Part shown: positions 1 to 7,149 of the stretch, piece by piece
Position numbering within the stretch: position 1 is the first letter of the stretch
Layout: each line of letters starts with the position of its first letter
From: Clostridiales bacterium
Lineage (GTDB): Bacteria; Bacillota; Clostridia; Oscillospirales; Oscillospiraceae
Reading direction: 5' to 3'
Assembly: GCA_004558115.1 (NCBI GenBank)
Contig: SFDT01000011.1
Coordinates: forward strand, 1 to 47,821
DNA: 47,821 nt
The notes under the pieces: model-generated
Databases searched by the model: none
The model's input: the letters and a program-made list of their open reading frames with translations, nothing else
Told to the model about the DNA's origin: nothing
Position numbers and translations under genes: made by a program

Positions 1-136
1 AAAGTGTACGAAACCCTGAGTTTTCAATGGTTTGCGGCTGCGCAACGCCGTGGAAAGCTGCGGACGGAAGAATAGGCCAAACGATTTAGGTTCTCGTGCT
101 TTCAGCGTTGGGGTTCGAGTCCCCATGCCCGCACCA
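1..136 (+). ncRNA. 3' end of a tRNA-like RNA, possibly tmRNA (partial)
   Basis: A T-arm (T-stem, TTCGAGT loop, T-stem at about 110-125) is followed by a 7-nt acceptor strand (126-132) and an encoded ACCA (133-136). A strong terminator starts 2 nt later, so this is a real RNA 3' end transcribed on the plus strand. No matching 5' acceptor strand (expected GCGGGCA) lies within a tRNA length upstream. The 5' part must therefore lie beyond the window, which fits the long insert of tmRNA (ssrA). I could not recognise a tag-peptide frame. A 3' tRNA fragment left by an integrated element is the alternative. Confidence 0.45.
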
Positions 137-137
137 C

Positions 138-174
138 GTCGGAGCAAGCTCTATATCGCTTGCTCCGACTTTTT
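138..174 (+). terminator. Rho-independent terminator of the tRNA-like RNA
   Basis: A perfect 12-bp stem (138-149 with 158-169) with an 8-nt loop is followed directly by TTTTT (170-174). It starts right behind the encoded CCA end. Confidence 0.85.
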
Positions 175-213
175 GCAAAAGTCAGAGCGCGCTCATGCCG
201 CTGCTCCTCCTTT

Positions 214-496
214 CCAAATCACAACCGCTTCGCTGGGTTGTGATTTGGTTTTGGACGCAGACCTGAAAGCCTGCACCTCGAAAGTGTTCACGCTTTCCAG
301 CTCAGAAATTCCCTGTTTGGCACGAATCCCCGCCTTGACAGCGAGGCTTCTTAGCCGGACAGGGAATTTCTTCGCTTCCGAACCGGATTCGCTCCGCTGG
401 ATTCCGGTTCGGGTTAGGTACGGATTGGGATATGCAGACCTCGAAAGGGAACGCCCAATCCAAATAAAAAGCAGCTTGCACGGCAAGCTGCTTTTT
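214..496. repeat. Tandem series of five inverted repeats in non-coding DNA
   Basis: Five separate inverted repeats follow one another: 214-226/236-248 (13 bp), 305-316/359-370 (12 bp, with a smaller hairpin inside), 380-387/403-410 (8 bp), 422-429/454-461 (8 bp) and 466-479/483-496 (14 bp, A-rich on one flank and T-rich on the other, so a possible terminator in both directions). The open frames across this stretch have no ribosome binding site and no recognisable protein. I see no gene between 175 and 616. The function is unknown. Confidence 0.6.
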
Positions 497-616
497 ATTT
501 CAGCAAGGCAAAACTTTCGCTGCCGGAGAAAACCGGCAGAAAGTGTTCTCAGCGCCTTTTACAGGGCAATCGATCAGTAGGACCCGGTAAAAGAAGGAGG
601 GGGAAGCCGCCGCCCT

Positions 617-1813
617 TTAAATGGCCCGGATGCCCTTTTCCAGGTCGGCCAGAATGTCTTCCACATTTTCCAGGCCGACAGACAGCCGCACCAGACCCTC
701 GGGGATACCTGCGTCCGCAAGCTCTTCCGGAGAATACGTGGAGTGCGTCATGGAGGCGGGGTGCTCGATCAGCGTCTCCGCGTCGCCCAAGGAGACGGCC
801 AGCGTGCAAAGCTCCAGACTGTCCACAAACTTTGCCGCCTGTTCCTTGCCGCCGGATACAACGAAGGAGACCATGCCGCCAAAGCCGTGATGCATCTGCC
901 TTGCAGCGACTTCATACCCAACATGGCTTTTCAGTCCGGGATACAGGACCTTTTCGATCTTGGGGCAGCTCTCCAGGAATTCCGCGATCTTCATGGCGCT
1001 GGCACAGTGGCGCTCCATACGCAGTTCCATGGTCTTGAGGCCGCGCATGATCAAAAACGCTTCATTTGCCGCAAGCACGGAGCCGGTCATGTCCTTCACG
1101 CCGACCATGCGGGCCTTCATGACCGTTTCCGCGTCGCTGATCACAAAGCCGGCCAGCAAATCGCCGTGGCCGTTGATGTATTTCGTGGCGGAGTGGACCA
1201 CGGCGTCCGCGCCTTCCCTGAGGGGATTTTGCAGGTACGGCGTGGCAAATGTATTGTCACAGACCACTTTGATGGCGCTGTTATGGCCGTGGACAAAATC
1301 GGACACCTTTCTCAGGTCTGTGATCTTCATGTTGGGGTTGGCAGGCGTTTCCAAATAGACGATTTTCGTCTCCGGCTTCAGGGCGCTTTTCAGCGCGTTC
1401 TCGTCTGATGTGTCGATAAAGTCGACGTTCACGCCCATGCGCCGGAGATGATGCGCCAAAAATTCGTAGGTGCAGCCGTACAGTGTCTTATCCGCCACGA
1501 TATGGTCTCCGGTGGAGACGATGGACCAGATGAGGGAGGTAATGGCGCCCATGCCGGAGCTGGTCGCCAGCGCGGCCTCTCCGCCCTCCATGGCCGCCAC
1601 CTTCTGCTCAACAGCCATCACGGTGGGGTTTGCCGTTCTGGAGTATGCATACCCGGCACGCTTGCCCGCAAAGATATCGCCGCCATGCTGGCAGGACTCG
1701 AACTCAAAGGTCGATGTCTGATAAATGGGAGGCGTCAGGGCGCCGAAGGCGTCTTTGATCTTCCCGGCATGGATCGCCAGGGTGGAAAAGCCGCAGGTGT
1801 CATGTTGACTCAT
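617..1813 (-). CDS. megL: Methionine gamma-lyase
   Basis: A 398-residue PLP enzyme of the Cys/Met metabolism family. It should convert L-methionine to methanethiol, 2-oxobutyrate and ammonia in the cytosol. Visible marks are YSRTANPT (57-64, phosphate and substrate site), the LYGC motif with Tyr112 and Cys114 (the cysteine typical of methionine gamma-lyases), DNTFATP (186-192) and the Schiff-base lysine Lys211 in SATKY. Length is normal. An AGAAAGGAG site precedes the ATG. The gene is divergent from a Crp/Fnr regulator, and its promoter has a weak -35 with a palindrome at -41.5, which suggests activation by that regulator. Cystathionine gamma-lyase or an O-acetylhomoserine enzyme is the alternative; the Tyr-Gly-Cys motif favours MegL. 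Confidence 0.88.
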   Translation of the reverse strand: MSQHDTCGFSTLAIHAGKIKDAFGALTPPIYQTSTFEFESCQHGGDIFAGKRAGYAYSRTANPTVMAVEQKVAAMEGGEAALATSSGMGAITSLIWSIVSTGDHIVADKTLYGCTYEFLAHHLRRMGVNVDFIDTSDENALKSALKPETKIVYLETPANPNMKITDLRKVSDFVHGHNSAIKVVCDNTFATPYLQNPLREGADAVVHSATKYINGHGDLLAGFVISDAETVMKARMVGVKDMTGSVLAANEAFLIMRGLKTMELRMERHCASAMKIAEFLESCPKIEKVLYPGLKSHVGYEVAARQMHHGFGGMVSFVVSGGKEQAAKFVDSLELCTLAVSLGDAETLIEHPASMTHSTYSPEELADAGIPEGLVRLSVGLENVEDILADLEKGIRAI

Positions 1814-1882
1814 AAGATAGGCTCCTTTCTGTTGTCCTCATATTTGAATCATGTTTCACGTATCAGCGGATAGGTCATTTTT

Positions 1883-1911
1883 ATTATAGGAGTTCCTGCT
1901 CCGCCGAGAAA
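1883..1911 (-). promoter_or_regulatory. megL promoter, weak -35
   Basis: On the minus strand TATAAT (1888 down to 1883) lies 17 nt downstream of a poor -35 (TTTCTC). A weak -35 next to a palindrome is typical of an activator-dependent promoter. The start site is predicted near 1876. Confidence 0.6.
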
Positions 1912-1923
1912 GGACAAATGTCC
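1912..1923. promoter_or_regulatory. Palindromic operator candidate for the Crp/Fnr regulator
   Basis: GGACAAATGTCC is a perfect 5-2-5 palindrome centred at 1917.5. That is 41.5 bp upstream of the predicted megL start, the class II activator position. Assignment to the neighbouring regulator is inferred. Confidence 0.5.
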
Positions 1924-1964
1924 ATATCCCGCGCTTTTTTTAAGGCGGCAGGATACCGGCCTAC

Positions 1965-1993
1965 TTGCCCGGCGTGCAAAGTTGAACTATAAT
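1965..1993 (+). promoter_or_regulatory. Promoter of the Crp/Fnr regulator gene
   Basis: TTGCCC (1965-1970), a 17-nt spacer and TATAAT (1988-1993) stand 33 nt before the start codon at 2027. Confidence 0.65.
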
Positions 1994-2026
1994 CATTCCA
2001 TCACATACATGAAATGAGGAAGTTCC

Positions 2027-2710
2027 ATGCTCCATGATCTGATCTACTGCCCGGAAGATTTTATTGCAAATATGGAACACATCCGCCTGAAAAAAGGGGC
2101 GTGCGTCATCGAGGCCAGCACGGCGCCGGAGCATGTTTATGCGGTGCTGTCCGGCATGGCAAGCACCACGTATGTAAACGGCGAGGGGCAGAGCGTGATC
2201 GCCAGCTTTTTCATTCCCGGGGATTACATCGGCGAGATCAACTTGATCTGCAGGCAGAAGTTTCTTTTTTCCAGCTATGCCCTGAGCGATATGGAACTGC
2301 TGAAGATCCCGGCGGATGCCTTTGTTGTCCGCCTGAAAGCGGATTTCCGGCTGGTGGAAAGCGTTATCCAAAGTCAGAACAACCGCATCAATTTCCTGGA
2401 GTCCTACTCCCTGGTCAATCAGACATACAGCCTGTATGAGCGGATGCTGATTTTTTTGAATTGCTACCTGGCAAATCCCTACATGTCCCAGATCTGCACC
2501 AAGGATTTCATTACCTATTTTATCAATACAGACATCCGCTCCCTGAACCGGGTCCTGAAGACCATGCGGGAGGAGGGACTGATCGCCGTCAAAAACAGCC
2601 GGGTGGAAATTTTAGATTACGCAAAGCTGCAAGAGCAGCTTCAAAAGCGGCATATCGACTATCAGGTCGCGCATTTTTATGAGAATCTGGTGGATGATTT
2701 TCGCATATAA
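2027..2710 (+). CDS. Crp/Fnr family transcriptional regulator
   Basis: A 227-residue protein with an N-terminal cyclic-nucleotide-binding-like beta-roll (about 15-115), a linking helix (about 110-150) and a C-terminal winged HTH (about 150-205) with recognition helix SLNRVLKTMREEGLI (172-186). No Fnr-type cysteine cluster is visible at the N terminus, so an iron-sulfur oxygen sensor is unlikely; the effector is unknown. It is divergent from megL, with promoters back to back in 213 bp. I infer that it activates megL in response to a sulfur amino-acid or redox signal. The ATG is preceded by a purine-rich GAGGAAG site. Confidence 0.85.
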   Translation: MLHDLIYCPEDFIANMEHIRLKKGACVIEASTAPEHVYAVLSGMASTTYVNGEGQSVIASFFIPGDYIGEINLICRQKFLFSSYALSDMELLKIPADAFVVRLKADFRLVESVIQSQNNRINFLESYSLVNQTYSLYERMLIFLNCYLANPYMSQICTKDFITYFINTDIRSLNRVLKTMREEGLIAVKNSRVEILDYAKLQEQLQKRHIDYQVAHFYENLVDDFRI

Positions 2711-2715
2711 AACGA

Positions 2716-2750
2716 CAGAAGCTGCTCCGCAAAACGCGGAGCAGCTTCTG
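2716..2750. terminator. Strong hairpin between convergent genes
   Basis: A 15-bp perfect stem (2716-2730 with 2736-2750) has the loop AAAAC. It has no T-run on the plus side and a short GTTTT on the minus side. It probably ends both convergent transcripts, though a hairpin without a T tract is weak evidence. Confidence 0.5.
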
Positions 2751-2797
2751 CTAAAGAAGATGGGCAAACGGTTCCGGGCCGGTAAGCCCACTGCCGT

Positions 2798-3544
2798 TCA
2801 GGGCTGGCCCACCACGTTGGGCAGGAAGTAGCGGATCTGCTTTTTCCACCAGGGCCAGTCGTGGTTCACGTCCAGGCCCCAATAGTCCACCCAGGCGCGG
2901 ATGCCCTTGCGGTGCAGCACCTCGTCCAGGCGGCGGGTGCCGGCCAGCAGCAGGTCCTCCCAGGCGCCCTGGCCCACACAGATCATGATCTTGCGCTGGT
3001 TGTACAGCTGGATGTAGGGGTGGTCCTCCGGCATGCCGGAGAGGCTGGCGCAGGGGTCGTTGGCATAGACCACCTCGTCCATGTAGCCGTTGTACATGTC
3101 ATAGGTGTCGTAAATGCCGGACAGGGCGATGACGCTGTCAAACACATCCGGCCGCCGGAAGAAAAAGTTGGCGGCGTGATAGGCGCCCATGGAAAAGCCG
3201 GTGGTCAGCAGGTCCTGGCCGGTGCCGTTGATCTGGCGGATGCGGGGCAGCAGCTCCTCCATGATGTAATTGTACCAGGCCTCGTGGCGGCGGACCCGGG
3301 TATAGGGGTCACCGCCCACCAAAGAGAGCGTTTCGGCGTCAATGGTGTCCACGGTGAACAGCTGGAGCTTTCCGCCCTCCAGATAGTCCCCCAGGGTGTC
3401 CAGCATGCCGAAGCCCTCCCAGTCAAAAAAACGGCCGTTCTGGCAGGGAAACACCAAAACCGGCTTTCCGCCGTGGCCGTATACCTTGAATTCCATGTCC
3501 CGTCCCAGGCGGGGGCTGTATTCCTTGTGATATTCCGTATGCAT
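2798..3544 (-). CDS. Alpha/beta-hydrolase esterase family protein
   Basis: A 248-residue protein of the esterase D/COG4947-like alpha/beta-hydrolase group. The nucleophile elbow GFSMG puts the catalytic serine at 118. A late histidine (His228, in DVNHDW) fits the third member of the triad. The oxyanion-region strand VLVFPCQNG lies at 29-37. There is no signal peptide, so it is cytosolic. A GGAGG site precedes the ATG. It is divergent from an ATP-grasp ligase gene, with the two promoters sharing 145 bp. That pairing hints that ligase and hydrolase act on the same small ester or amide metabolite. The substrate is unknown. Confidence 0.75.
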   Translation of the reverse strand: MHTEYHKEYSPRLGRDMEFKVYGHGGKPVLVFPCQNGRFFDWEGFGMLDTLGDYLEGGKLQLFTVDTIDAETLSLVGGDPYTRVRRHEAWYNYIMEELLPRIRQINGTGQDLLTTGFSMGAYHAANFFFRRPDVFDSVIALSGIYDTYDMYNGYMDEVVYANDPCASLSGMPEDHPYIQLYNQRKIMICVGQGAWEDLLLAGTRRLDEVLHRKGIRAWVDYWGLDVNHDWPWWKKQIRYFLPNVVGQP

Positions 3545-3570
3545 ACGTGTTGCCTCCTTTGCTCACTGGC

Positions 3571-3599
3571 AGTCTACCACAAAAGCGGCGGCGGGACAA
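3571..3599 (-). promoter_or_regulatory. Esterase promoter
   Basis: On the minus strand TTGTCC (3599-3594), a 17-nt spacer and TAGACT (3576-3571) stand 26 nt before the esterase ATG. Confidence 0.5.
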
Positions 3600-3622
3600 G
3601 ACGGGGACTGCGGAATTTCCTC

Positions 3623-3651
3623 TTGCAATTGAAGAAACAAGCGCCTATAAT
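3623..3651 (+). promoter_or_regulatory. Promoter of the ATP-grasp gene
   Basis: TTGCAA (3623-3628), a 17-nt spacer and TATAAT (3646-3651) stand 37 nt before the GTG start at 3689. Confidence 0.65.
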
Positions 3652-3688
3652 TCAATACTATAAAGTGTTAAATTAGGGAGGGGTCACT

Positions 3689-4885
3689 GTGAACTTTGTC
3701 TTTATTTCCCCCAATTTCCCGGAGGCGTACCGCTGGTTCTGCATCCGCCTGAAGGAAAACGGCGTCAACGTGCTGGGTGTGGGTGACTGCCCCTATGAGG
3801 GCCTGCACCCGGATCTGAAGCGGGCCCTGACGGAGTATTACCGGGTGGACAGCCTGGAGAATTACGACCAGGTGCTGCGGGCCGTGGGCTACTTCACCGG
3901 CCAGTACGGCAAGATCGACTGGGTGGAGAGCAACAACGAATACTGGCTGGAGCTGGACGCCCAGCTGCGGACGGATTTCAACATCACCACCGGCTTGAAG
4001 TCCCATGAGATCGAAAAATACAAGAGCAAGTTCGCCATGAAGGAGTACTACCGCAAGGCGGGCATCCCCTGCGCCCGCTGCTGCCCTGTCACCACGTTGG
4101 ATGCCGCCTTGGCCTTCACCCATGAGGTGGGCTATCCCGTCATCGTGAAGCCGGACAACGGCGTGGGCGCCATCGCCACCTGGAAGCTCCAGAGCGACGA
4201 GGACACCGTGGCCTTTTTCAATGAGCTGCCGCCGGTGCCCTACCTGATGGAGGAATACGTCACCGGCGTGGTCACCACCTACGACGGCGTGTGCGACTCC
4301 CGGGGCGAGGTGCTGTTCGCCGCTAGCCACATCACCCGCAACTCCATCATGGACATGGTGAACGAGGGCGTGCCCACTTACTATTATGTGGACAAGGAGG
4401 TCCCCGCCGACGTGGAGGCGGCGGGCAAGGCCACACTGAAGGCCTTCGGCGCCTCCAGCCGCTTTTTCCACCTGGAGTTCTTCCGGCTGACGGAGGGCAA
4501 GGAGGGCCTTGGCAAACGGGGAGACATCGTGGCCCTGGAAGTCAACATGCGTCCCGCCGGAGGCTTCACGCCGGACATGCTGAACTTCAGCCAGAGCGCC
4601 GACGTATACCAGATCTGGGCGGACATGGTGGCCTTCGATGAGCTGCGCCACACCTATGACGGCCCCCATACCTACTGCATCTACGCCGGACGCCGGGACG
4701 AGAACCACTACCGGCTGAGCCTGCCCCAGCTCCAGGAACGCTGCGGCAGCCACGCAAAGCTGTTCACCCGGATGCCGGACGCCCTGGCGGGCACCATGGG
4801 CAACCAGGTGGCCATCGCCTGCTTCGACACCTTGGAGGAGGTGGACGACTTCGTCCGCACCGCCTTCGCCCTGGCGGAGGAATGA
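3689..4885 (+). CDS. ATP-grasp family carboxylate-amine ligase
   Basis: A 398-residue cytosolic protein. The N-terminal Rossmann-like preATP-grasp part covers about 1-110. The ATP-grasp fold covers about 110-320, with VIVKPDNGVGA (Lys154 at the ATP site), MEEYVTG (187-193, adenine-side acidic residues) and ALEVNMRPAGG (282-292, with the metal-binding Glu284 and Asn286). The start is GTG at 3689, chosen because an AGGGAGGGG site lies 8 nt before it. ATP-grasp ligases join a carboxylate to an amine through an acyl phosphate; the actual substrates here cannot be read from sequence. It is divergent from the esterase gene. Confidence 0.78.
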   Translation: MNFVFISPNFPEAYRWFCIRLKENGVNVLGVGDCPYEGLHPDLKRALTEYYRVDSLENYDQVLRAVGYFTGQYGKIDWVESNNEYWLELDAQLRTDFNITTGLKSHEIEKYKSKFAMKEYYRKAGIPCARCCPVTTLDAALAFTHEVGYPVIVKPDNGVGAIATWKLQSDEDTVAFFNELPPVPYLMEEYVTGVVTTYDGVCDSRGEVLFAASHITRNSIMDMVNEGVPTYYYVDKEVPADVEAAGKATLKAFGASSRFFHLEFFRLTEGKEGLGKRGDIVALEVNMRPAGGFTPDMLNFSQSADVYQIWADMVAFDELRHTYDGPHTYCIYAGRRDENHYRLSLPQLQERCGSHAKLFTRMPDALAGTMGNQVAIACFDTLEEVDDFVRTAFALAEE

Positions 4886-4894
4886 GCAAACAGC

Positions 4895-4933
4895 AAAACA
4901 CCCCGGCGCCAAAGCGGCGCCGGGGTGTTTTTT
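4895..4933. terminator. Bidirectional terminator between convergent genes
   Basis: A perfect 16-bp stem (4895-4910 with 4916-4931) is followed by T's on the plus strand and preceded by A's, so it serves both the ATP-grasp gene and the lipoprotein gene. Confidence 0.85.
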
Positions 4934-4937
4934 AGGG

Positions 4938-5711
4938 TTACGCAAACAGGGCGTTGAAGGCGGCCACCACATCATCGGCGCCCTCCAGGGCCACCAGCAT
5001 GACGTAATTGCCGTTGGAGACGATGCGGGAGTTGTTTTTCCAGCCCTCAATGGTGGCGGGATACCAGGCGCCGCCGGGGTTGGCGTCGTCGCCCACCTGG
5101 TAGTCGATGCGGGCCTGGAAGATGTCCTTTACCGCCTGTACGTCGGCGGCGTTTTCCACCTCCACCAGGGCGATCTCGCCCACGGCGGCGGAGATCATGG
5201 CCATGTACACGCCGCACTGGTTGGTTTTGATGGTGCTCAAGCCGGTGTAAAAGGCGTCCAGCGTTTCTCCCTCCGCCTGCATCATGGCGGGCATATTGGC
5301 GTTGTTCGCCGTCAGGGACTCATAGAAAGCGGCCAGGTCCACGCTGGCGGCGGGCTGCTCGGCGGGTTTTTCCGCCGGTTTTTCCACAGGCGTCTCCACG
5401 GGCTTCTGGGCGGGCTTTTCCGCGGGCTTCTGGGCGGGCTTGGAGGCAGGCGTTTCCGCGGGCTTCTGGGCGGTGCTCTCCTGGCCGCCGGCGTTTTCCG
5501 GCTGCTGGCCGGCATCCTCCTCGGAGGAGGTGTCTTCCTCCTCAGCGGGGGCCTCCTCCTCGGGCACTTCTTCCTCCTGGGGCTCCTCCGGCTGGACAGG
5601 CTCCGTGACCTCCGGCTCCTCCACGGCCTCCGGGGCCTTTTGCTTTCCGCAGGCGGGCAGGGCGAGGAGCAGGGCCAGCGCCAGCAGCAGGGCAAGGGTC
5701 TTCTGTTTCAT
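4938..5711 (-). CDS. Lipoprotein with Pro/Lys/Glu-rich linker and DUF4358-like domain
   Basis: The start at 5711 (MKQKTLALL) is chosen over an upstream in-frame ATG because GGAGAAAC precedes it and the protein then begins with a lipoprotein signal; the lipobox LPAC puts the lipidated Cys at 21. Residues about 25-140 are an extreme low-complexity linker: first acidic (EEE and PEE runs), then repeats of KPAE, KPAQ and KPVE. Such tethers span peptidoglycan. The globular C-terminal part (about 140-257) resembles DUF4358 and has no known activity. The protein is likely anchored on the outer face of the membrane. It stands alone between two terminators. Confidence 0.75.
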   Translation of the reverse strand: MKQKTLALLLALALLLALPACGKQKAPEAVEEPEVTEPVQPEEPQEEEVPEEEAPAEEEDTSSEEDAGQQPENAGGQESTAQKPAETPASKPAQKPAEKPAQKPVETPVEKPAEKPAEQPAASVDLAAFYESLTANNANMPAMMQAEGETLDAFYTGLSTIKTNQCGVYMAMISAAVGEIALVEVENAADVQAVKDIFQARIDYQVGDDANPGGAWYPATIEGWKNNSRIVSNGNYVMLVALEGADDVVAAFNALFA

Positions 5712-5801
5712 GGTGTTTCTCCTTATGTATGAAAGTACTTCCTGGATATAGACGCAGTATACCGGAAAAAGTTCCCCGATGAAAGACAAATATCAAAAAA
5801 A

Positions 5802-5831
5802 TTTCAGCCTGACAGGTTTGTCAGGCTGAAA
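5802..5831 (-). terminator. Terminator of arcC
   Basis: A 13-bp perfect stem (5802-5814 with 5819-5831) with a GGTT loop is followed on the minus strand by a seven-T run. Confidence 0.85.
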
Positions 5832-5836
5832 GGCAG

Positions 5837-6787
5837 TCACGCGAAGGTGACCACGGTGCCGGTCTTGCCGTCCAGGGCCTCCAGGGCCTTGTCCAGGCTG
5901 GTGATGATGGCCTTCTTGCCGGGGTTGGCCCGGACGAACTTCATGGCGGCCTCCACCTTGGGCAGCATACTGCCGGCGCCGAAGTGGCCCTCCCGGACAT
6001 AGCGGGCGGCTTCCGCCAGACTCAGGCGGTCCAGGTCCTGCTGGTCCGGCTGGCCGAAGCGGATGGCCACCTTCTCCACCTCCGTCAAAATGAGCAGGGC
6101 GTCGGCCCCCACCTCCTCCGCCAGCAGCTCCGCGGCGAAGTCCTTGTCGATGACGGCGGCCACGCCCTCCAGGGTGCCGTCGGGGTTTTCCACCACCGGC
6201 ACGCCGCCGCCTCCGCAGGTGATGACGATGGCGTGGTCCCACAAAAGCCGCACGGCGCCGATCTCCACGATGCGGCGGGGCAGGGGAGAGGGCACTACCC
6301 GCCGCCAGCCACGGCCGGCGTCCTCCTTCATGGTGTAGCCCTTCTCCCGCTCCAGCCGCCGGGCCTCCTCCTCCGTGTAAAAGGCGCCGATGGGTTTGGT
6401 GGGCGTCTGGAAGGCGGGGTCCCGGCGGTCCACCACCACCTGGGTGGTGAGGGACACCACGGGGTAATTGCGGTCCCGCTTGTTCAGGGCGTATTTCAGG
6501 GCCTGCTGGATGTGGTAGCCGATATAGCCCTGGCTCATGGCGCCGCACACATCAAAGGGCATGGGGGGCACCACGTCCTTGGCGGTCTCGCTGGCCAGCA
6601 CGATGCGGCCCACCTGGGGGCCGTTGCCGTGGACCACCGCCATCTCGTAGCCCCGCTGGCTGATCTGGGCGATGAACTCGCTGGTGCGCTTCACCACCTC
6701 CAGCTGGGCCTCGGCGGTGGGGGCGCTGTCTTTGGATTGCAGGGCGTTGCCTCCCAGGGCGATCACGATTCTCTCCGGCATATGCAT
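5837..6787 (-). CDS. arcC: Carbamate kinase
   Basis: A 316-residue amino-acid-kinase-fold enzyme that interconverts carbamoyl phosphate + ADP and carbamate + ATP. The N-terminal phosphate loop ALGGNALQ (10-17) and HGNGPQVG (53-60) are diagnostic. The ITCGGGGVPV and VIDKD segments of the C-terminal half complete the nucleotide site. Length is standard. AAGGAG stands 6 nt before the first of two ATGs (codons 1 and 3), so the first is preferred. No arginine deiminase or ornithine carbamoyltransferase gene is adjacent. The source of carbamoyl phosphate (arginine, agmatine or purine breakdown) therefore cannot be inferred from this locus. Confidence 0.93.
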   Translation of the reverse strand: MHMPERIVIALGGNALQSKDSAPTAEAQLEVVKRTSEFIAQISQRGYEMAVVHGNGPQVGRIVLASETAKDVVPPMPFDVCGAMSQGYIGYHIQQALKYALNKRDRNYPVVSLTTQVVVDRRDPAFQTPTKPIGAFYTEEEARRLEREKGYTMKEDAGRGWRRVVPSPLPRRIVEIGAVRLLWDHAIVITCGGGGVPVVENPDGTLEGVAAVIDKDFAAELLAEEVGADALLILTEVEKVAIRFGQPDQQDLDRLSLAEAARYVREGHFGAGSMLPKVEAAMKFVRANPGKKAIITSLDKALEALDGKTGTVVTFA

Positions 6788-6926
6788 GTTCCACTCCTTG
6801 CTTCAAGATCGGCCTTAGTGTCTGCGGACGCGGGCGCTTTATGCGGAGAAAATTTTTCGGGCCTGTCCTCTCCGGCGGCGGAGCCTACATATATAGGCAG
6901 AAACAAATTGCAGGAGGGAGACCATC

Positions 6927-7094
6927 ATGATCGCTGCCGCCGAGCCCCAGGTCTGGACCGTCTGGCTGGACCAGGTCCAAAAGATCGCGTCCTTCCACGC
7001 CGTGGACGGATACGACCAGTGCGAATTCCGGGACCACAGCCATTTCCTCCACTACATGGAGGACCTGCAAAACAGCGGCTACCTGTTCCAGTGA
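6927..7094 (+). CDS. Small uncharacterised protein, 55 residues
   Basis: Too short for many gene callers. The ATG at 6927 is preceded by a strong AGGAGGGAG site, and the gene ends in front of a clear terminator, so it is probably real. The protein is soluble, with a Trp-rich start (VWTVWLDQV) and a patterned C-terminal half (IASFHAVDGYDQ, then HFLHYMEDLQNSGYLFQ) that looks like a small alpha/beta domain. I do not recognise the family with certainty. It is transcribed alone, divergent from arcC and convergent with the DUF362 gene. Confidence 0.7.
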   Translation: MIAAAEPQVWTVWLDQVQKIASFHAVDGYDQCEFRDHSHFLHYMEDLQNSGYLFQ

Positions 7095-7103
7095 GCAAAC
7101 GAT

Positions 7104-7143
7104 AAAAAAAGAAGGACTTCCCAAGGGAAGCCCTTCTTTTTTC
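7104..7143. terminator. Bidirectional terminator
   Basis: An imperfect hairpin has AAAAAAGAAGG on the left, a GGGAA/TTCCC core and CCTTCTTTTTT on the right. It serves the small protein gene on plus and the DUF362 gene on minus. Confidence 0.8.
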
Positions 7144-7149
7144 ATGGGT

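Noticed and set aside
32..580. Open frames on both strands over the tRNA-like end and hairpin series
   Set aside because: They run through the RNA gene, terminator and palindromes, and have no ribosome binding site or recognisable protein.
3668..5050. A minus-strand frame of 460 codons opposite the ATP-grasp gene
   Set aside because: It crosses a strong bidirectional terminator and another gene, and its composition is typical of antisense translation.
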